Assembly: GCF_000276665.1 (NCBI RefSeq)
Contig: NW_004955472.1
Coordinates: 7,542,919 to 7,606,918, forward strand
Length of the DNA: 64,000 bases
Source of the DNA: Chinchilla lanigera
Taxonomy: Eukaryota; Chordata; Mammalia; Rodentia; Chinchillidae
Direction: 5' to 3'
Shown here: positions 34,301 through 60,672 of the stretch, in pieces
How the letters are laid out: each line of letters starts with the position of its first letter
Numbering within the stretch: position 1 is the stretch's first letter
Made by a program: the position numbers and the translations under genes
Notes under the pieces: generated by a model
Database searches by the model: none
What the model was told of the DNA's origin: nothing
The model's input: the letters and a program-made list of their open reading frames with translations, nothing else

Positions 34301-37300
34301 AAAAATATCTAACTCTTTAAGGTTCAATTTGCTGGGCTGGTTGCATGAATAATTTTAATAGCGTGTTGCAATGGCAAAGCAGATGACTGGTTAGCAATGT
34401 AAAGTTGACAGTTGCCAGAGTTGCTGATGTTACACACAATGACATGGTTGACTTCTCAAATTAGAGAATAGTTTTATAGGAATTTATGCTTGTAACATTA
34501 TCCCAATTCGACACTTTTGAAAATCTTGTCCTAATTATTTGCACGATCATATGTAGCTCAGATTCATGTGATTTTCTGGAAATGTGTTACACTTGCTTTA
34601 CTATGCTAAACTTGTGTACTTATCCTTTTCCCATGAGGTTTTTAAAAAGTGAGATATATTGTATTACACAAAGAACTTTTAGCCCACCAATAGGAGAGTT
34701 ATGTCCACTACTAAATCTGATGGCAACTCCACTAGCTTTGCTGACTCAGATGTGAGACACATAGCTCCTTATCTTCACCTGTCACAAAACAGTGCACACC
34801 TTATTTCTGTAGATTATGCCTCTGTAATCCACCAGGGGGCGAAAGTGGGAGTTAGTGAATTGATTTCTGGCTGCAAGCATTTTCCGTGCCCATGCCCTCC
34901 ATATCTACCATTTTTATTAAAAGCGGGTCTATTGTCATTGCAGAGCTTTTGAACCATAAATTAATATTTGTCTTCATTGTTCACAGATCTAGAGTCTATA
35001 AATTCACCTACCTATAAAGTTATTTGTAAACTTTAAGTCAAGAGTCGGCTGTGATTTTTGTGGTCATTTGTGCATATGCGCGGAATGGCAAAAAATTTCA
35101 AATTACCTGACATGCACATTCTCAGCTGAGCCTGGTTAGGTGACGCGGCCTCAGTGCTTCATCTGTAAACAAATGTCCTTTAGCAGTGTTTTTACTGCCA
35201 TATTTTTTTAACTATTGTGCTTTGTGTTGGCATTTTCATGCTCAAAATGGTGCTGCCCTGCATTCCTGAGGGTAGAAAGTCATGGTGTGCCTGACAGGAA
35301 ATCCTGCTTAGGTACATTCTATTTGTGTGTGCTGGAGTTATATCACTGTTGGCTGTGTCTATACTAAAAATTGTGTCCTTGAAAATGAAGCACACATAAA
35401 ATATGGTTGTATATTGAATAGCTGATAGGACTATTCTTTGATATATTCCATTTTCTCATAATAAGTGTTGCTGTAACGGTCAGCATCAGCCTGGTGGGTT
35501 TCGTTTTGTGTTTTAATAAATCACTTGATATTCTGCATGGTCAGCCAAAGGATTTTGTCTTAAACTGCAAATACCAGCAATTTCATGTGGCCATATTTTC
35601 TTGTTAGCTGTCTTACTTTCATTTTCACCTTCCTATAAAGTGACACTTCCATAGGTGATATATTTTTCTGTGTTATTTCAAGAAAATTTTCATAAATCTT
35701 ATGCTTCAATAGTCCAGTTTTGCTTTGCATTTATTTCTAGGAACATGCCAAACATACCTGCTTTGAATCACACGTGGGGTCATAAATGGAGTCAATTTGC
35801 TGTTGTTGACAGCAAGGCCCCCAAAGAGCCTCTGGGGCAGAAAGTAAAATGATCCATCTCATCAGTTTCTCATCATTTTTGTCCTATGATGATGCCTTAT
35901 AGGTCTCAACTAGGAAAGAAATCAATAGCCTTTGCAGGGGACCAGACCCCGTAATTAGCCACTCTGGCCTCCTGCAGGCCAGGTCTGGGTAGCACAGGTA
36001 AATGTTGCCATGCAGGTGGGCAGGCTTGTGTGGAGGCCACTTCAGAACGGAGGGAAACTGCAGGACAGGTATGGTCCCTTGGGCCCTAATGAAAGGTATG
36101 GAAAAGCCTTTTTTAATTACCTATTTAGGAAATGAGATTTTGCTTTGTTTTAAAAAATACCTTATAAAATCTATATATTTACAGGTATAGTGGAGTGACA
36201 GAGCTTTATTTGAAATAATGATTCACATTATTGCTTATCCCTAACTGCTACCCAAAAAACAAGCTAAATTTGTTTTTCTGATACACTGTGGTTAGTTCTT
36301 AGGATTTTTAGGTGTTTCAATTTTGTCCTCCTCAAGAAAAATATGCATATTTCTAAGATGCAGGGAAATATAAACTTTTTAACTAAAATAAATAATAATT
36401 TAAGGTTAATATCTTTAAATTTTACCCCTTTTGGGTAGAATTTACTACTTCAAAAATTATTTCATTTTGAATATTTTGAATATTACTTCAAAAGTTCAAT
36501 CCCATCAAAACTCTTTATTTGGAGCTGTTTCGAGGGAGAACCCACCTGCACAAGCCAGGGAGAGCTCACATTCCGGGGCAAAGTGTTACTACCCTCCCTG
36601 CGAAGATACAAAAACTTTGTGTCTGGTGTCTGGACACCAGCATTTCAGTTTTGCATGTTCTACTTCACACAGAGCCCTGGAAGGATGGGTGTAGTTTTCT
36701 TTCTGAAACCCCTAAGTCCAAAAAAATGCCAGATCTGTTGAAGAGAAATATCAACATTTTAAAGATACTGTGCTTACTATACTTATTTTCATTCCAAGAT
36801 GTGATTCATGTCTGTTTCACTTTTAAATGTTTTGTTTATCTTACCCTTGGAAATATTAGATATTTTGTTACACCTAAAACAGCTATGCCAGATTAATTTA
36901 TGTCTTGTCTCTTGTTTCAAAGGAAAGTTTTACACTGGAGTGTATTTTTCAAACTCTGTCCACTGAGCAGCACATATTTATGTATAAAAACACCTTTAGT
37001 AAATAATCCCATAAGTGATGTGATAGTGTAACCTACCATAAATAACTTTCTTTATGTTTGTGATAATGATTTTTTTCAATTTTTTAAGCATTCTATAGCA
37101 GAAAAGTATCCAACAATTTTAAGGTGCCTCCTTTCCTAAAATGCCTTTAATTATAAGTGAACTTACTGACATGTGACATTGGCTTTTTTTTTTTCTGAAA
37201 AACAAGAGGTTAACTCATTCCAGAATTCTCATAGTCTTTATAATTCCTTCAAAAGAAATGATAATATATTGCAAGTGGATCATTTTAATATTGAGTTTAC

Positions 37301-37690
37301 ACACATCCTTAATAAATCTGATTTCAACCCAAGTAGTTTCCCAAGGCTGAGGTCTCTGGGAGACCTCAGGACATTTGTTGATTTTAAGGATGGTGAAGTA
37401 CAAACTGTGCTGTGTGCTCCTCCAGGTCAGAATCTGGGTTAGAAGCAGTGGAGCGGTGAGAGTACGCTGTAGGGACACATGCAGGTGCTGGCGTGGACTC
37501 ACAGTCTCCCCTGGCCCATTGTGGGCGGAGATTATTTCATGCCTTGTGTTTTATTCTTCTTTCAATAAAATGAAAACTTAGAGTTATTTTTCAGTTAAGT
37601 TTTGCTATAGTAAGTGCTTATTTTACTTCTTTTATGCACATAGTAGAAATGTTGATCAGAAGCACACATTTGCTAAACCCCCAAAGGGTT
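34300..37690. other. Spacer, largely unassigned
   Basis: No coding exon. 35040-35560 has an old-repeat look (GCGGAATGGCAAAAAATTTC, CTGAGCCTGGTTAGGTGACGC, TGAAAATGAAGCACAC) of DNA-transposon character, but I cannot name the family. Confidence 0.35.
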
Positions 37691-37696
37691 TGTGTG

Positions 37697-38162
37697 TTGT
37701 CCTAGTTTGCTAGGACTGCTCTGACAGAGTACCCCAAACTACCTGGCTTACCGACAGAAATTTATTGCCTCACAGTTTTGGAAGATTGATGTCCTAGATC
37801 CAGTACATGCAGGACTGGTTCCTGCTAAAGGTCGTGAAGAAGGATCTGTCCCAGGGTTTCCCGCACTTCTGGTGGCTCCCGGCAATCACTGGCACTGTGT
37901 GGCTTCTGCGACATCACCTGGTCTCTGCCTGCGTCTTCATGTGACATTCACACTCTCTCTGTGTGTTTCAGTATTCAAGCGCCTTTACTAAGGGCACCTG
38001 TGACACTCTATGAGGGCCCCATCCTGTTTCAGGATGACCTCACCTTAAAGAATTATATCTGCCACCACTCTTATCTCCACCGTGGGCAAATATTCAAGTC
38101 CTAGGGGTTAGGACATCTACCTATGGATTTGCAAGAAGTGGATATAATTCAACTCATAATAC
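37697..38162 (-). mobile_element. MLT1-like LTR, antisense
   Basis: Shows the recurring order CCTAGTTTGCTAGGACTGC, GACAGAAATTTATTGCCTCACAG, TTCATGTGACATTC, GGGGTTAGGACATC, and ends GATATAATTCAACTCATAA. Confidence 0.65.
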
Positions 38163-38204
38163 CTTTTATCATACTCTAGAAAAAGGAATAATGATGAGAC
38201 AGAG

Positions 38205-38260
38205 AAGAATTAGAACCAATTTTAAGGCAAACATAGTCTCATTAGATTTAATGCACTTTT
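38205..38260 (+). repeat. Left piece of the duplicated 5' flank of copy 2
   Basis: AGAATTAGAACCAATTTTAAGG...CATTAGATTTAATGCAC aligns with 4876-4930. The alignment resumes at 45599 after a 7.3-kb nest of insertions. TAATGCA(C/T)TTTT appears at both edges (38249 and 45599). Confidence 0.65.
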
Positions 38261-38361
38261 ATCCAGAAAGTTAACTTTTTTCAGTTTTTATTTTTTATTA
38301 GTACATGTTTATAATACATAATGATCACTTTCCTCCTAGGGAGTTGGTACGTAACACTCTT

Positions 38362-39955
38362 GCTCAGACCTCAGAATATCAGAATGCTGACAGAAATGCC
38401 GCCAGTAAAGACCAGGCTCAGGAGGCTTCTTCTGGGAAGAGGGACTACACTGGCTGTTGGATTTCAGATGATGTGTGTTATACCTTAGCAGAAAGTTTGT
38501 CTGCATTTTTCTTGTGTCCAGAGACTTTGCCTGAGACTGAGATTAAGGGCAGCAGACTAATTAATTTGGCAGAAGGAATTTCAAGGTAATCTAATGTGAA
38601 GAGTGTGTCATAAGCTACTATTGGAGGCTTTTAGCCAGATTTATATTGAGAATCAAGAGCAAAGAACCAGACAGAATGATTTAAAACATTTTCAGTTTGG
38701 CCAGAAAGGAAGCTCCCGTAAAACTGCACTCTGCAATAATAGAACAGAAGGGAAATTGGTAGCTGAAAAGACTGAGGAGGAAAAGGCAGGTATTTCAGAA
38801 GAGGACAATAGAAAAGATGACCTGAGGATATCACAAGAAGCAGCATGACTCCACCCTTTACAGCCTCAAAACTGCAAAAGTGAATGACTTTGTTTTGAGA
38901 AGAGAGCCCCAGAGCACCATGTTCCAGAATGGCAGTGCCTAGGGAAGTTTTTCCTTGGGATTTGGTTCATAGGCAGTCATCCCCTGCAGCCAACAGAGAA
39001 GGAAGCCTGAATATTGCTTCAGCAGGTGGCAGATCTTGGCAACATCCACGTATTGCTGGTTTTAGGTACATGCAGAATGGAACAGGTGTGGGTCAGGAAG
39101 GCTTCTACCCAGATTTCAGAAGAAGGTCTGAGAGGCCAGACAGTGTGCCCCTGAGAAGCCAGTGTGTGAAGTTATATGAACCTGAAGGTGCAGTGGCGAT
39201 CCCATAAGGTTGGAGAAGCCAGGAATATGGATCATCTGACGACAACTGCTAGGAGAAAGCAGAGATGGCCCAAGAGAGAAGCCATGGGAGCTACAACCAC
39301 CAGAAATGCCACAGGGGCAGAGCCACGGAAGCCCTTTGGAGTTCACAATTTGTCGCAGATTGCCAGTGATGCTGGACAGGGAACTATGGGATTTAATATT
39401 TGCCCTGCTTGGTTTTGGTATTGCTCTGTTCCCACTCCTTACCATCCTCTGTACCTTTTGGGATGAAAATGTCTATCTTGCACCATTGTGTGTCAGAAGT
39501 ATTTAACTTTCTTTTTTTGTGTAGGGGCTCACAGCTAAGGGTTTGCCTTAAATCTCAGAGACTTTAGACTCGGACATTTTTAAGCAATGTTAAACTGTTA
39601 GGACTTTGGAAATTTTTGGAGATGGACTAAATGCCTTTTGCATAAAGGGATGTGCATAGGTCTTTAGGGGACCAGGACAGAATGTTATGGCTTGTGTCTG
39701 CATGTCCCCCCAAAGCCTCATGTGGTCATAGGTGAGGGTTTTTCAGAGGTAGCTGGAGCTAGAACGTGTGATGCTGGGATTAAGGGTTTGTGATTACTAA
39801 ATTAGTCCAGTGATTGGTTTGGCATGGTTCTGAGTGTGGATGAGGGGAAAGCCCTCTCTGTGTGTGAATGCTGCCCATGTGTAGCCTGGACATATGTAAG
39901 AGACAGAAAGAGGGTTGTTGCTTTTGCTTGCATGCTACTTTAGCTCAACTGGCTT
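38362..39955 (+). mobile_element. MaLR element, + strand, truncated
   Basis: 38362-39682 is the internal region of the same family as 30662-32131 (both encode the chance stretch AESLSAFF.CPETL). A LTR starts at 39683 with TGTTATGGCTTGTGTCTGCATG and fades into L1 DNA at about 39955. Confidence 0.75.
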
Positions 39956-42190
39956 TTTAATATCGTCCTCTATACGCTCCCTGATGATTTTGCTTTTACA
40001 TCCATTATCTATTTCATTATTTTTTCTCTGAGCTCTCTGAAAAACTTATTAGTCTATTTTTTTAATCTTCTCTGTTATCCTCTCAAATAATTTGGCTGTG
40101 TGGCTTTTGCTCTCCCTGCCCCTTGCTACTCTATGGATTAGCTTCTGGGGAGTTGGGAGATTTAGGAGGTACTTTATGGTCTTATCTTCTCATATTTCTA
40201 TTTCTTTTTGTTTGTTTTTCTTTGTTTTGGTTGTGTGTAAGTGTGTGTGTGTGTGTGTGTGCGCACGCGCACGCACGTGCACATGTGCATGCACTCAGGT
40301 TTGCAGGCACTTATCCTGGAAAGACTGTGCTGCTAGTATAGAGATTTCTTTAGTTAGTGTCTGCTTTCCAGTGATGCACTTTAGTGGGGCTAACTATAGG
40401 CTTTTGCCTCTGTCCCAAGATCTGACAACCTCTCTTAATTTGGGAGAACAAGATACAGTGTAATTGGCCCAGCATCCAGTTTTCCAGGAACGGATCCCCA
40501 GTATAGTTAACAGCACAAAGGTAATCCAGATATTGGCATATAGAGACAACCTCTTAGTAGCAACAACTATGTCACCCTGGCAATGGATGTTGCAGGTAAG
40601 TCAGCAGCAATAATATCATCCAAGGCAACTTGGATATTGACATACCATAGGAACCAATAATGTACCACCCTTCACCATGGAAAAGAGAGCTGTTCCATCT
40701 TTCTTTCTTTTCTCCTCTTTGATTTATTGAAAGGAAGAGTTAATATTTAATTTTTTGACCAATCTTGCATGCTTATATCTGGTAATATGAATCATTACTT
40801 TGAAGACAACAATATAACAACCATTGTTGAATTCATATCATCATCTTGTTTTTTGAAATTTTGTATTATTTCTAATGTTTTTTATTATTTTATTCTCTTT
40901 AAAATAAAAAGAAAACAGATCTGTAGTTATAGCATAAACACAATGACAAACCAAACATCAGCATACAGTAAATATCTACTAAGTGTGACAACTATACTTT
41001 CTCTAACAATATAAAAGACTTCAGTAATAATAACATATAGTTAATTAACTATCTGAAGATTAATCAAGATTAATGATTACACAGGGGGATGGGAATAGGA
41101 GAATGAAAAAAGAAAATTTTGGAAAATTACTGGAATATGAGAAGGAGGTCAGAAAAACGAGACAAGGAATACCATTGAGGAGTGGAAGGATATTAATAGA
41201 ATTAGATAAAGAGAAAAAAGAAAACAAGAAAAGGAAGTAAGAGGAAAAGATAGAAAAAAGAAAAATATGGAGAATAAAATATTAAAAGGAAAAATTAGGA
41301 CAAATGGAGGCAGAAAGGAAAAATTCCCAAACACCAATAAAACAGTGAAGACAGAAGAAGAAGAAGAAGAGAGAGAGAGACAGAGAGACAGAGAGGCAGA
41401 GAGAGAGAGATCTACCTGTAACAGCAGGAGCCACGTATAAATTGTGGCCACAGACGTTTGAGAAGAGCCACACAATGATTTTTAAAAGGTGAAAGTAAGT
41501 TTATTACAAAAGTTCAGCAGATATTAGTGTGGTTCAGTAATACATTACCACACAACTAGGCAAGGGACAGCACAAAGGATGAAAGATCTTGTATGAGACA
41601 AAACATTCAGCAGGCAAGAAAGAAAATCCCACACTCTATCCAATTTGTTCTCCAGTTTGTTCATTCTTAAGCAGTGTTCAGAGAAAAGTGGCTTGGTGCC
41701 AACAGCCCTGCCTGTCTTAGACGAGAGTGTCTTGGGTCTGGCTAAAACCAAGGACACTCTCAGAGCACATTCAAGACTATCTGTGTTTAGCATTTCTTCC
41801 CCAGGGGAAATAGCCAGTTTCTCTGCAAGAAGGCAGCAGCCAAGGCCATTTCAGCAAACACCTGCATTTTAGCCCCTCTCATTGAGACCCGACAAGACTC
41901 AGAAAGGAAAATACCCTCTGTGTTTTTGAATTAGTGGTTTCTTTCCAGGACCTGAAGTTTTAGAATCCAGGAAGTCACAGTTTCCCCCATCTAGCTTTAT
42001 GGACTGTGGGTTCATGAGATGCCCTTTTGTTCTGGAGACCCGTCTGCTTCTTCACTCAGCCTGTGGTCACTGTCCAACCTGAGGTGTGTCCTTGCTCACA
42101 CTGGTAGAGGGGAAGACAGTCGGACTTCAGATCTGTTCTGGACGCAGGCGTCAGGGCAAGGGTTCTAGCCCATCAATGCCAACATTTTCA
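39955..42190 (-). mobile_element. Antisense L1 5' region and other repeat fragments
   Basis: 39990-40130 is antisense L1 ORF1-like (TCTGAGCTCTCTGAAAAAC, CTCAAATAATTTGGC). A (GT)n/(GCAC)n tract lies at 40236-40290 and a purine (AGAAGA)n/(GAGA)n tract at 41354-41411. 41460-42190 looks like an antisense LTR but is unassigned. Confidence 0.45.
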
Positions 42191-42399
42191 GACACTATGT
42201 GTGTGTTTGTTTGTTAAAGGTTGATACTGAAAAATTTATGCCTGATAATTTTTTAAGTATAAACAGGCTTTTCACCATCAATTTTCAGTTACAGACATAC
42301 AAAACTTATCAACAAATTGTGCTGTTCTTTTTTATGAGCACACACTTGCAGGACGTAATGTTTCTATTCCTTGTGTGCAGTTGTTTCCTGTACCTAACA

Positions 42400-43120
42400 C
42401 TTAATTCTGTTTTCTCCTCCTTTCCCTCCCATCCTTCTCTCTCTTCATATCTCTTGATCTCCTTCCCATTTGAGAAAGGCCTATTTCCCTAGTTCCTATT
42501 ATCTATCTTGTTTGTTGCTCTTCACTTGTAATTCGGGTTTCTCATATAAGAGAAAGCATGTGATATTTAAAGTTGTGAAGCTGATTTATTTCACTTAACA
42601 TTATGGTCTTAAGCTGCATCCATTTTCCTACAAATGACTCAGATTTATTTTTCTTTATGATCAAGTAGTACTCCACCATGTATACATAACACATGTTCTT
42701 TATTCATCTGTTGATAGATACATAGGCTGCTTCCAAGGTCCAGCTATTTTGAACTGTACTATTATAAAAATGGGGGGCTGGGGATTTAGCTCAGCGGCAA
42801 AAAGCTCCTGCCTGGCAAGAGCAAGGTCGTGAGTTCGGTTCCCGGTACCGGAGAAAAAAAAAAAAAAAAAAAAACTTTACCAAGTTATAAAAATGGGTAT
42901 GCATTATCACTGTAATATGATGTCTTTGCACTCTTTGAGAAAGATACCTAGAAATATAATTTCTAGGTCAAATAGAATTTCTAGCTTTAGTTTTTTGAGG
43001 ACTCTCTAGACTCTAGCCTCATTTTCATCGTGTTGTACTGGTTTACATTCCTAGCAACATGGTAGAAGGACTCTTCACCCCACAGCCTCGCCAGCATGTT
43101 ATTGGTTGATTTCTTGCTGA
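42400..43120 (-). mobile_element. L1 3' end, antisense, split by an ID
   Basis: TAATTCGGGTTTCTCATATAAGAGAAAGCATG, TAAGCTGCATCCATTTTCC, CTAGCAACATGGTAGAAGG and GTGTTTCTCTAATGG mark the antisense L1 end. Confidence 0.8.
42774..42884 (+). mobile_element. ID-type SINE, young, with TSD
   Basis: GGGGCTGGGGATTTAGCTCAGCGGC...GGTTCCCGGTACCGGAG and poly(A). TTATAAAAATGGG is duplicated at 42762-42774 and 42885-42897. Confidence 0.95.
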
Positions 43121-43216
43121 CAGCCATGCTTTCTGGGTTTAAAAAATGTGCTCTCAGTGTTGTCCTAATATGTGTTTCTCTAATGGCCACCAATGTTGGT
43201 CATTTTCTCATGATTT

Positions 43217-43328
43217 TTTTTTGTTGTTGTTGTTGTTGTTTTTGTTTTTTTCTGGTACTGGGAATCGAACTCACGATCTTGCACTTGCCAGGCAAGTGCT
43301 GTGCCCTTGAGCTAAATCCCCAGCCCCT
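43217..43328 (-). mobile_element. ID-type SINE, antisense, with TSD
   Basis: (TTG)n-rich tail, then CTGGTACTGGGAATCGAACTC...GAGCTAAATCCCCAGCCCCT. ATTTTCTCATGATTT is duplicated exactly at 43202-43216 and 43329-43343. Confidence 0.95.
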
Positions 43329-43344
43329 ATTTTCTCATGATTTA

Positions 43345-44770
43345 TTAGCCATTTGTACTTCTTTTTTATGAAAAAAGATAAAGCAATTTCATAACAGATA
43401 ATAGGAGAATAACAACAGTTAATGCATTGCATATTGTCATCGTCAAAATAATCAGAGTACAAGATATGGGCATAGAAAATTCTCCAATTGATATTAGCAC
43501 AAACCTCTTTTCAATGAACTAAGACACACTAATAGCAAAACTAACTTGCATTTTTTCCTCCCTTTTCCCTTCCTTCCTTTCCTCTTTCCCTTATCTTAGT
43601 TCCTTTTCCTTTTAAACAATTCCTTCCCATTTCACTATCTATTGTACATTTCAGACCTTATTTACTCTTACAAATTCTCACTAGGGAGACAATACAATGT
43701 TTACATATGTGAGTATGATTTATTTCACTTATGATCTCAAGTTACATCCATTTACCTATAAAAGTCTCAAGTTTATCCTTCTTTATGGCTGAGTAGTACC
43801 CCATTGTATAAAAGCACCACATCTTTTTTTTAATCTTTTTTCCTTTTTGAGGGGTATGAAAATTTATTGGAGAATAGGAATGGAAGATGGTGGATAGGAA
43901 TAGATCCTGAGAGACAGGAGGGATCGAGATATTGTAAAGGTGTGATGAAATAAAAAGCAAACTCTTATCTCCTTGCAAGTGGCTTGGTAGAACCTCCAAG
44001 ATGATATGGGGAAAATGCTAGATGTCAAATAAACCAAGTTCATGTTCCCTGAGGTCAAAGAATGAATTCTAAGAAACAGTGGAGGTTAAGAGATGAAAAA
44101 CGTATTGGAGAATAAGAATGAGGAATAGGGAATAGGAATAGCTTCTGAGAGACAGGAGAGGTCCTGAATGGGTTGCCTCTATTTGTACTTCTGTGAAGTT
44201 TATATTCATTTAATTTGCTTACCTTTGATTGGGTCTTTTATTTTGGGGTGCCTAATTTTTTGAGTTCTTTATATATTCTGAATATTTGTCCTCTGTCTCT
44301 GAGAAATAGATGGAAATTTTTTCACATTTGCAGCTTATCTTTTCACTCTATTGCTTATTTCTTTTGCTGTGCAGAAATTTTTTAATTTGATCTGATCCCA
44401 TTTGTTGATTCTAGGTGCTATTTCCTTACAACAAGGTTTCTGTTCAGAAAGTCTTTGCCTATACCTGGGACATCAAGAATTTTATCTGTTTTATCCTCTA
44501 GTGGGTTAAGAGTTTTGTTTTAACATTCAGTTCTTTGATTCATTTTTATTTTATTTCGTTTTCGTGCATGGGGAGAGATAGAGTAGACCCCACTGTTTCT
44601 GAGCGTAATACAAGCTGAACCTGGCCTCTCACCACAGAGAACCGTTCCCATGCCTTTCCCAACCTGAGCTTAAATTTCTCTCTATAACTGCCTCCTGTGG
44701 CTTCCCTCACTCAGTCACTGTGAGAGGTTTACACTTGGGGCCCTGAGGTGAAATTATTTTTTAGTTTTTC
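43345..44770 (-). mobile_element. L1 fragments, antisense, with an inner insertion
   Basis: 43345-43825 and 44165-44560 are antisense L1 3' DNA (GGCTGAGTAGTACCCCATTG; TTTTGCTGTGCAGAAATTTTTTAATTTG). Between them lies a 340-bp insert carrying GGAGAATAGGAATGG- and GAGAGACAGGAG-type motifs twice (43868, 44105). Confidence 0.7.
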
Positions 44771-44779
44771 TGAGTCTCA

Positions 44780-45104
44780 TGTTGGGAGCCGCTGAAGCTG
44801 GACAATAATTACATGTGCAGGATGAAGCCAGCCTGAGAACATGGGAGCTCCTTGAAGTAAACAAGTTCCTTGGAGTAAATAAGCCTTTGTAACTTGTTAA
44901 CTGGTTGCTGGGAAATGAGACAAAGAATTAATCAACCTCTCCAGGGTATAAATGAACGCTCTACTGTTTTCAGGCACTCCTCTTGCTCCATCAGGCAAGA
45001 AGTAACTCCACCTAACTCCAGCTCTCGTCTCTTGTCTTTATTTTTCTCATACCCACCGCCATTTCTCTCCAGGGTACAACAAGAGACCAACGAGGTTCCC
45101 TACA
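44780..45104 (+). mobile_element. Solo LTR, ERV2/ERVK type, with 6-bp TSD
   Basis: Begins TGTTGGGAGCCGCTGAAGC and ends GAGGTTCCCTACA, 325 bp. GTCTCA is present directly on both sides (44774-44779 and 45105-45110). A 6-bp duplication and the TGTTGGGAGCCGC start are typical of rodent IAP/ERVK-related LTRs. TATAAA-like GGTATAAATGAACGC lies at 44945. Confidence 0.92.
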
Positions 45105-45598
45105 GTCTCAGACTTAAATAATTCACCCTTCCCCAAATGGTGCCTGATTAAGGCCTCTGTCAATATGGCTGGCATCACACAGGATTCCCTCTTCAGCTGT
45201 TACCTGCTGTGTGGAAAGTTACCTTGGATCAAAACTACTACTTTTGGAGTTCACAAGAGCTACAGGCTCCTCCTGGGGCAGACACCCCAGGCTGGTCTGT
45301 CATTTCTTCCTGGAGCTCCCTGGCCCTGGAGGTTTATCTTGTGTCTGTGGGGCAGGGTTGTCTTCCTCAGGAGCTAGGGTAAGCTTCCAGGCTGCTTTGT
45401 TCTTTTCTCTGCACTGAGGTCCATTTCTCCAACTTCTCTATAGTTTCTAATTTTCCTGTCAGTTCCTTCCTGATTCCCAGAGATCTACTTCTTTTTTTTC
45501 TCTTTGTTAAGTTGTTGTTTTCCAGGTTCTGGACACTGGATCTTGGAAAGGCTGAATTTTGCTGCTGATTATCACTCTGCCATTTTATTTCCCCTCTC
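45105..45598 (-). mobile_element. Probable L1 5' UTR, antisense
   Basis: GC-rich DNA ending CTGCCATTTTATTTCCCCTCTC, as in antisense L1 5' UTRs. It ends at the edge of the duplicated EQTN flank. Confidence 0.45.
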
Positions 45599-46610
45599 TA
45601 ATGCATTTTTAAAAAAAATATCTAACACATCTGAACTCTATTAAACTACCCGTGGAGAGAATTTGTTACATCAGAAAATAAGAATATTCTAAGATTGTAG
45701 GAGAACTCGGCACAGAGAAAGAGATATGATTAAATGACAATGAAAATTCTGTGTCTCAGAAAATGCTCAGTTGACTTTGGGTCATTAAGTGCCTCCTGAA
45801 CTAAATAAAGTATGGCATTCACTTAACAAGCACCTGATATGAGTCATGCAATGGCTAGATTTGGAGGCACACAGTGCAAATATGTTTCTGTAGCTGGCTC
45901 TGTCTGCTCTGTAACACTAGCTACACATGGTGATACTACCAGATGCCACCACCAAACCCCTGAAATGTCTGTCTCCAGCCTAGTTTCATCATGGTGAGCT
46001 GCCTCCCTTAAAGCTACCTCTTCCAAAGACCAGCTGAATACTAGGTCATTTTCTCAGTCATCCTGTGAAGCAAAACATAGGTTTTGTTGATAAAAATGTA
46101 TTAACCAAAACAAATACTTTATGTTTCCTGAAGAAGATAGACCTTAAAAGCCTACAAGATGGACTTTAAAATTTTAGATAAAGTATAATTCAGTGATCTA
46201 TGAACCAGAATTCACAGGGTATTTGGTCTGAATCTTGCTTTTTCTGATTAGTTTCAAAGATATTATGATTGAAGCTATCAAAAAGATATAATAGTATAAT
46301 TTTTAAAAGCTAAAAGGTTTGTTTTCAAAATACTATATTAATGAGTCTTTAGGAACTAACAACATTCTTTTATGAAAATATATTTCTTGACTTTCAAATA
46401 ATCATAAAAGACTTTGAAATACTAAAAACTATCACAGCATCAAAAATAAGGTAGTTTTATGATGGAATCACAAAGAACTGAGAGTCCCTCCCAGAATTCT
46501 GATTCTTATGGGCACTGATGTCATAGTGTCCTAGGCTTAGGAGCTGAAGGCCCCAGGGAGGGAGCTCTTAGGAGACAGTGAAATACTGCACAAATTGCAT
46601 CATTTTCCCA
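45599..46610 (+). other. 5' flank of EQTN copy 2
   Basis: Aligns with 4930-5345 and then 10800-11433 of the copy 1 flank. The copy 1 L1 (6650-10690) is missing here. Confidence 0.7.
46516..46524 (+). promoter_or_regulatory. CRE-like TGATGTCAT about 90 bp upstream of the copy 2 start codon
   Basis: TGATGTCAT differs by one base from the palindromic CRE core TGACGTCA plus T. CREM-type elements close to the start are common in post-meiotic testis promoters. The aligned copy 1 position (about 11326-11336) reads TGTGTCACAA, so it is not conserved. No TATA box is obvious. Function is inference only. Confidence 0.25.
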
Positions 46611-60344
<13,734 letters not shown>

Positions 60345-60475
60345 GAAAGTTGAAATCTTAAAATATAACAGATTTAACTTCCCCAAGCTCAGAAGACACA
60401 GGTGTCAGATTAGTCAGATTTACTCACCAGTAAGAAGCCAAATGATGAAATCAATACTGATGAACAGATAACTTT
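60345..60475 (+). other. Relic of the original cytoplasmic tail in copy 2 3' UTR
   Basis: Beyond the TGA, another frame reads SKKPNDEINTDEQITL around 60430-60475, which resembles the acidic end of human equatorin (SDNEMHENDESVTR). The tail of copy 2 therefore looks truncated by a frame change or early stop rather than built short. Confidence 0.45.
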
Positions 60476-60557
60476 AATTTTTGTCATATATTAATTCCAT
60501 AATTTTGAAATTGCTTACATTTAAATGTTCTGGTGTCTTCAAAGGAGGACACATTTA

Positions 60558-60563
60558 AATAAA
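60558..60563 (+). terminator. Poly(A) signal of EQTN copy 2
   Basis: AATAAA lies 214 nt after the copy 2 stop, within ACATTTAAATAAAAGTTG. It is the first canonical hexamer downstream of the stop. The equivalent copy 1 region has diverged and has no AATAAA nearby. Confidence 0.55.
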
Positions 60564-60589
60564 AGTTGTCTTTTTTATAAAACTTAAAA

Positions 60590-60672
60590 TATACTATATA
60601 TACTATTATATATATAAATACATATTATGTTACATATAATATGTATTTATATATATACATAAAATATACAAA
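60590..60672. repeat. AT-rich palindromic tract
   Basis: TATATATACTATTATATATATAAATACATATTATGTTACATATAATATGTATTTATATATATAC: the two halves around TATGTTACATA are inverted copies. Simple-sequence origin likely. Confidence 0.8.
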
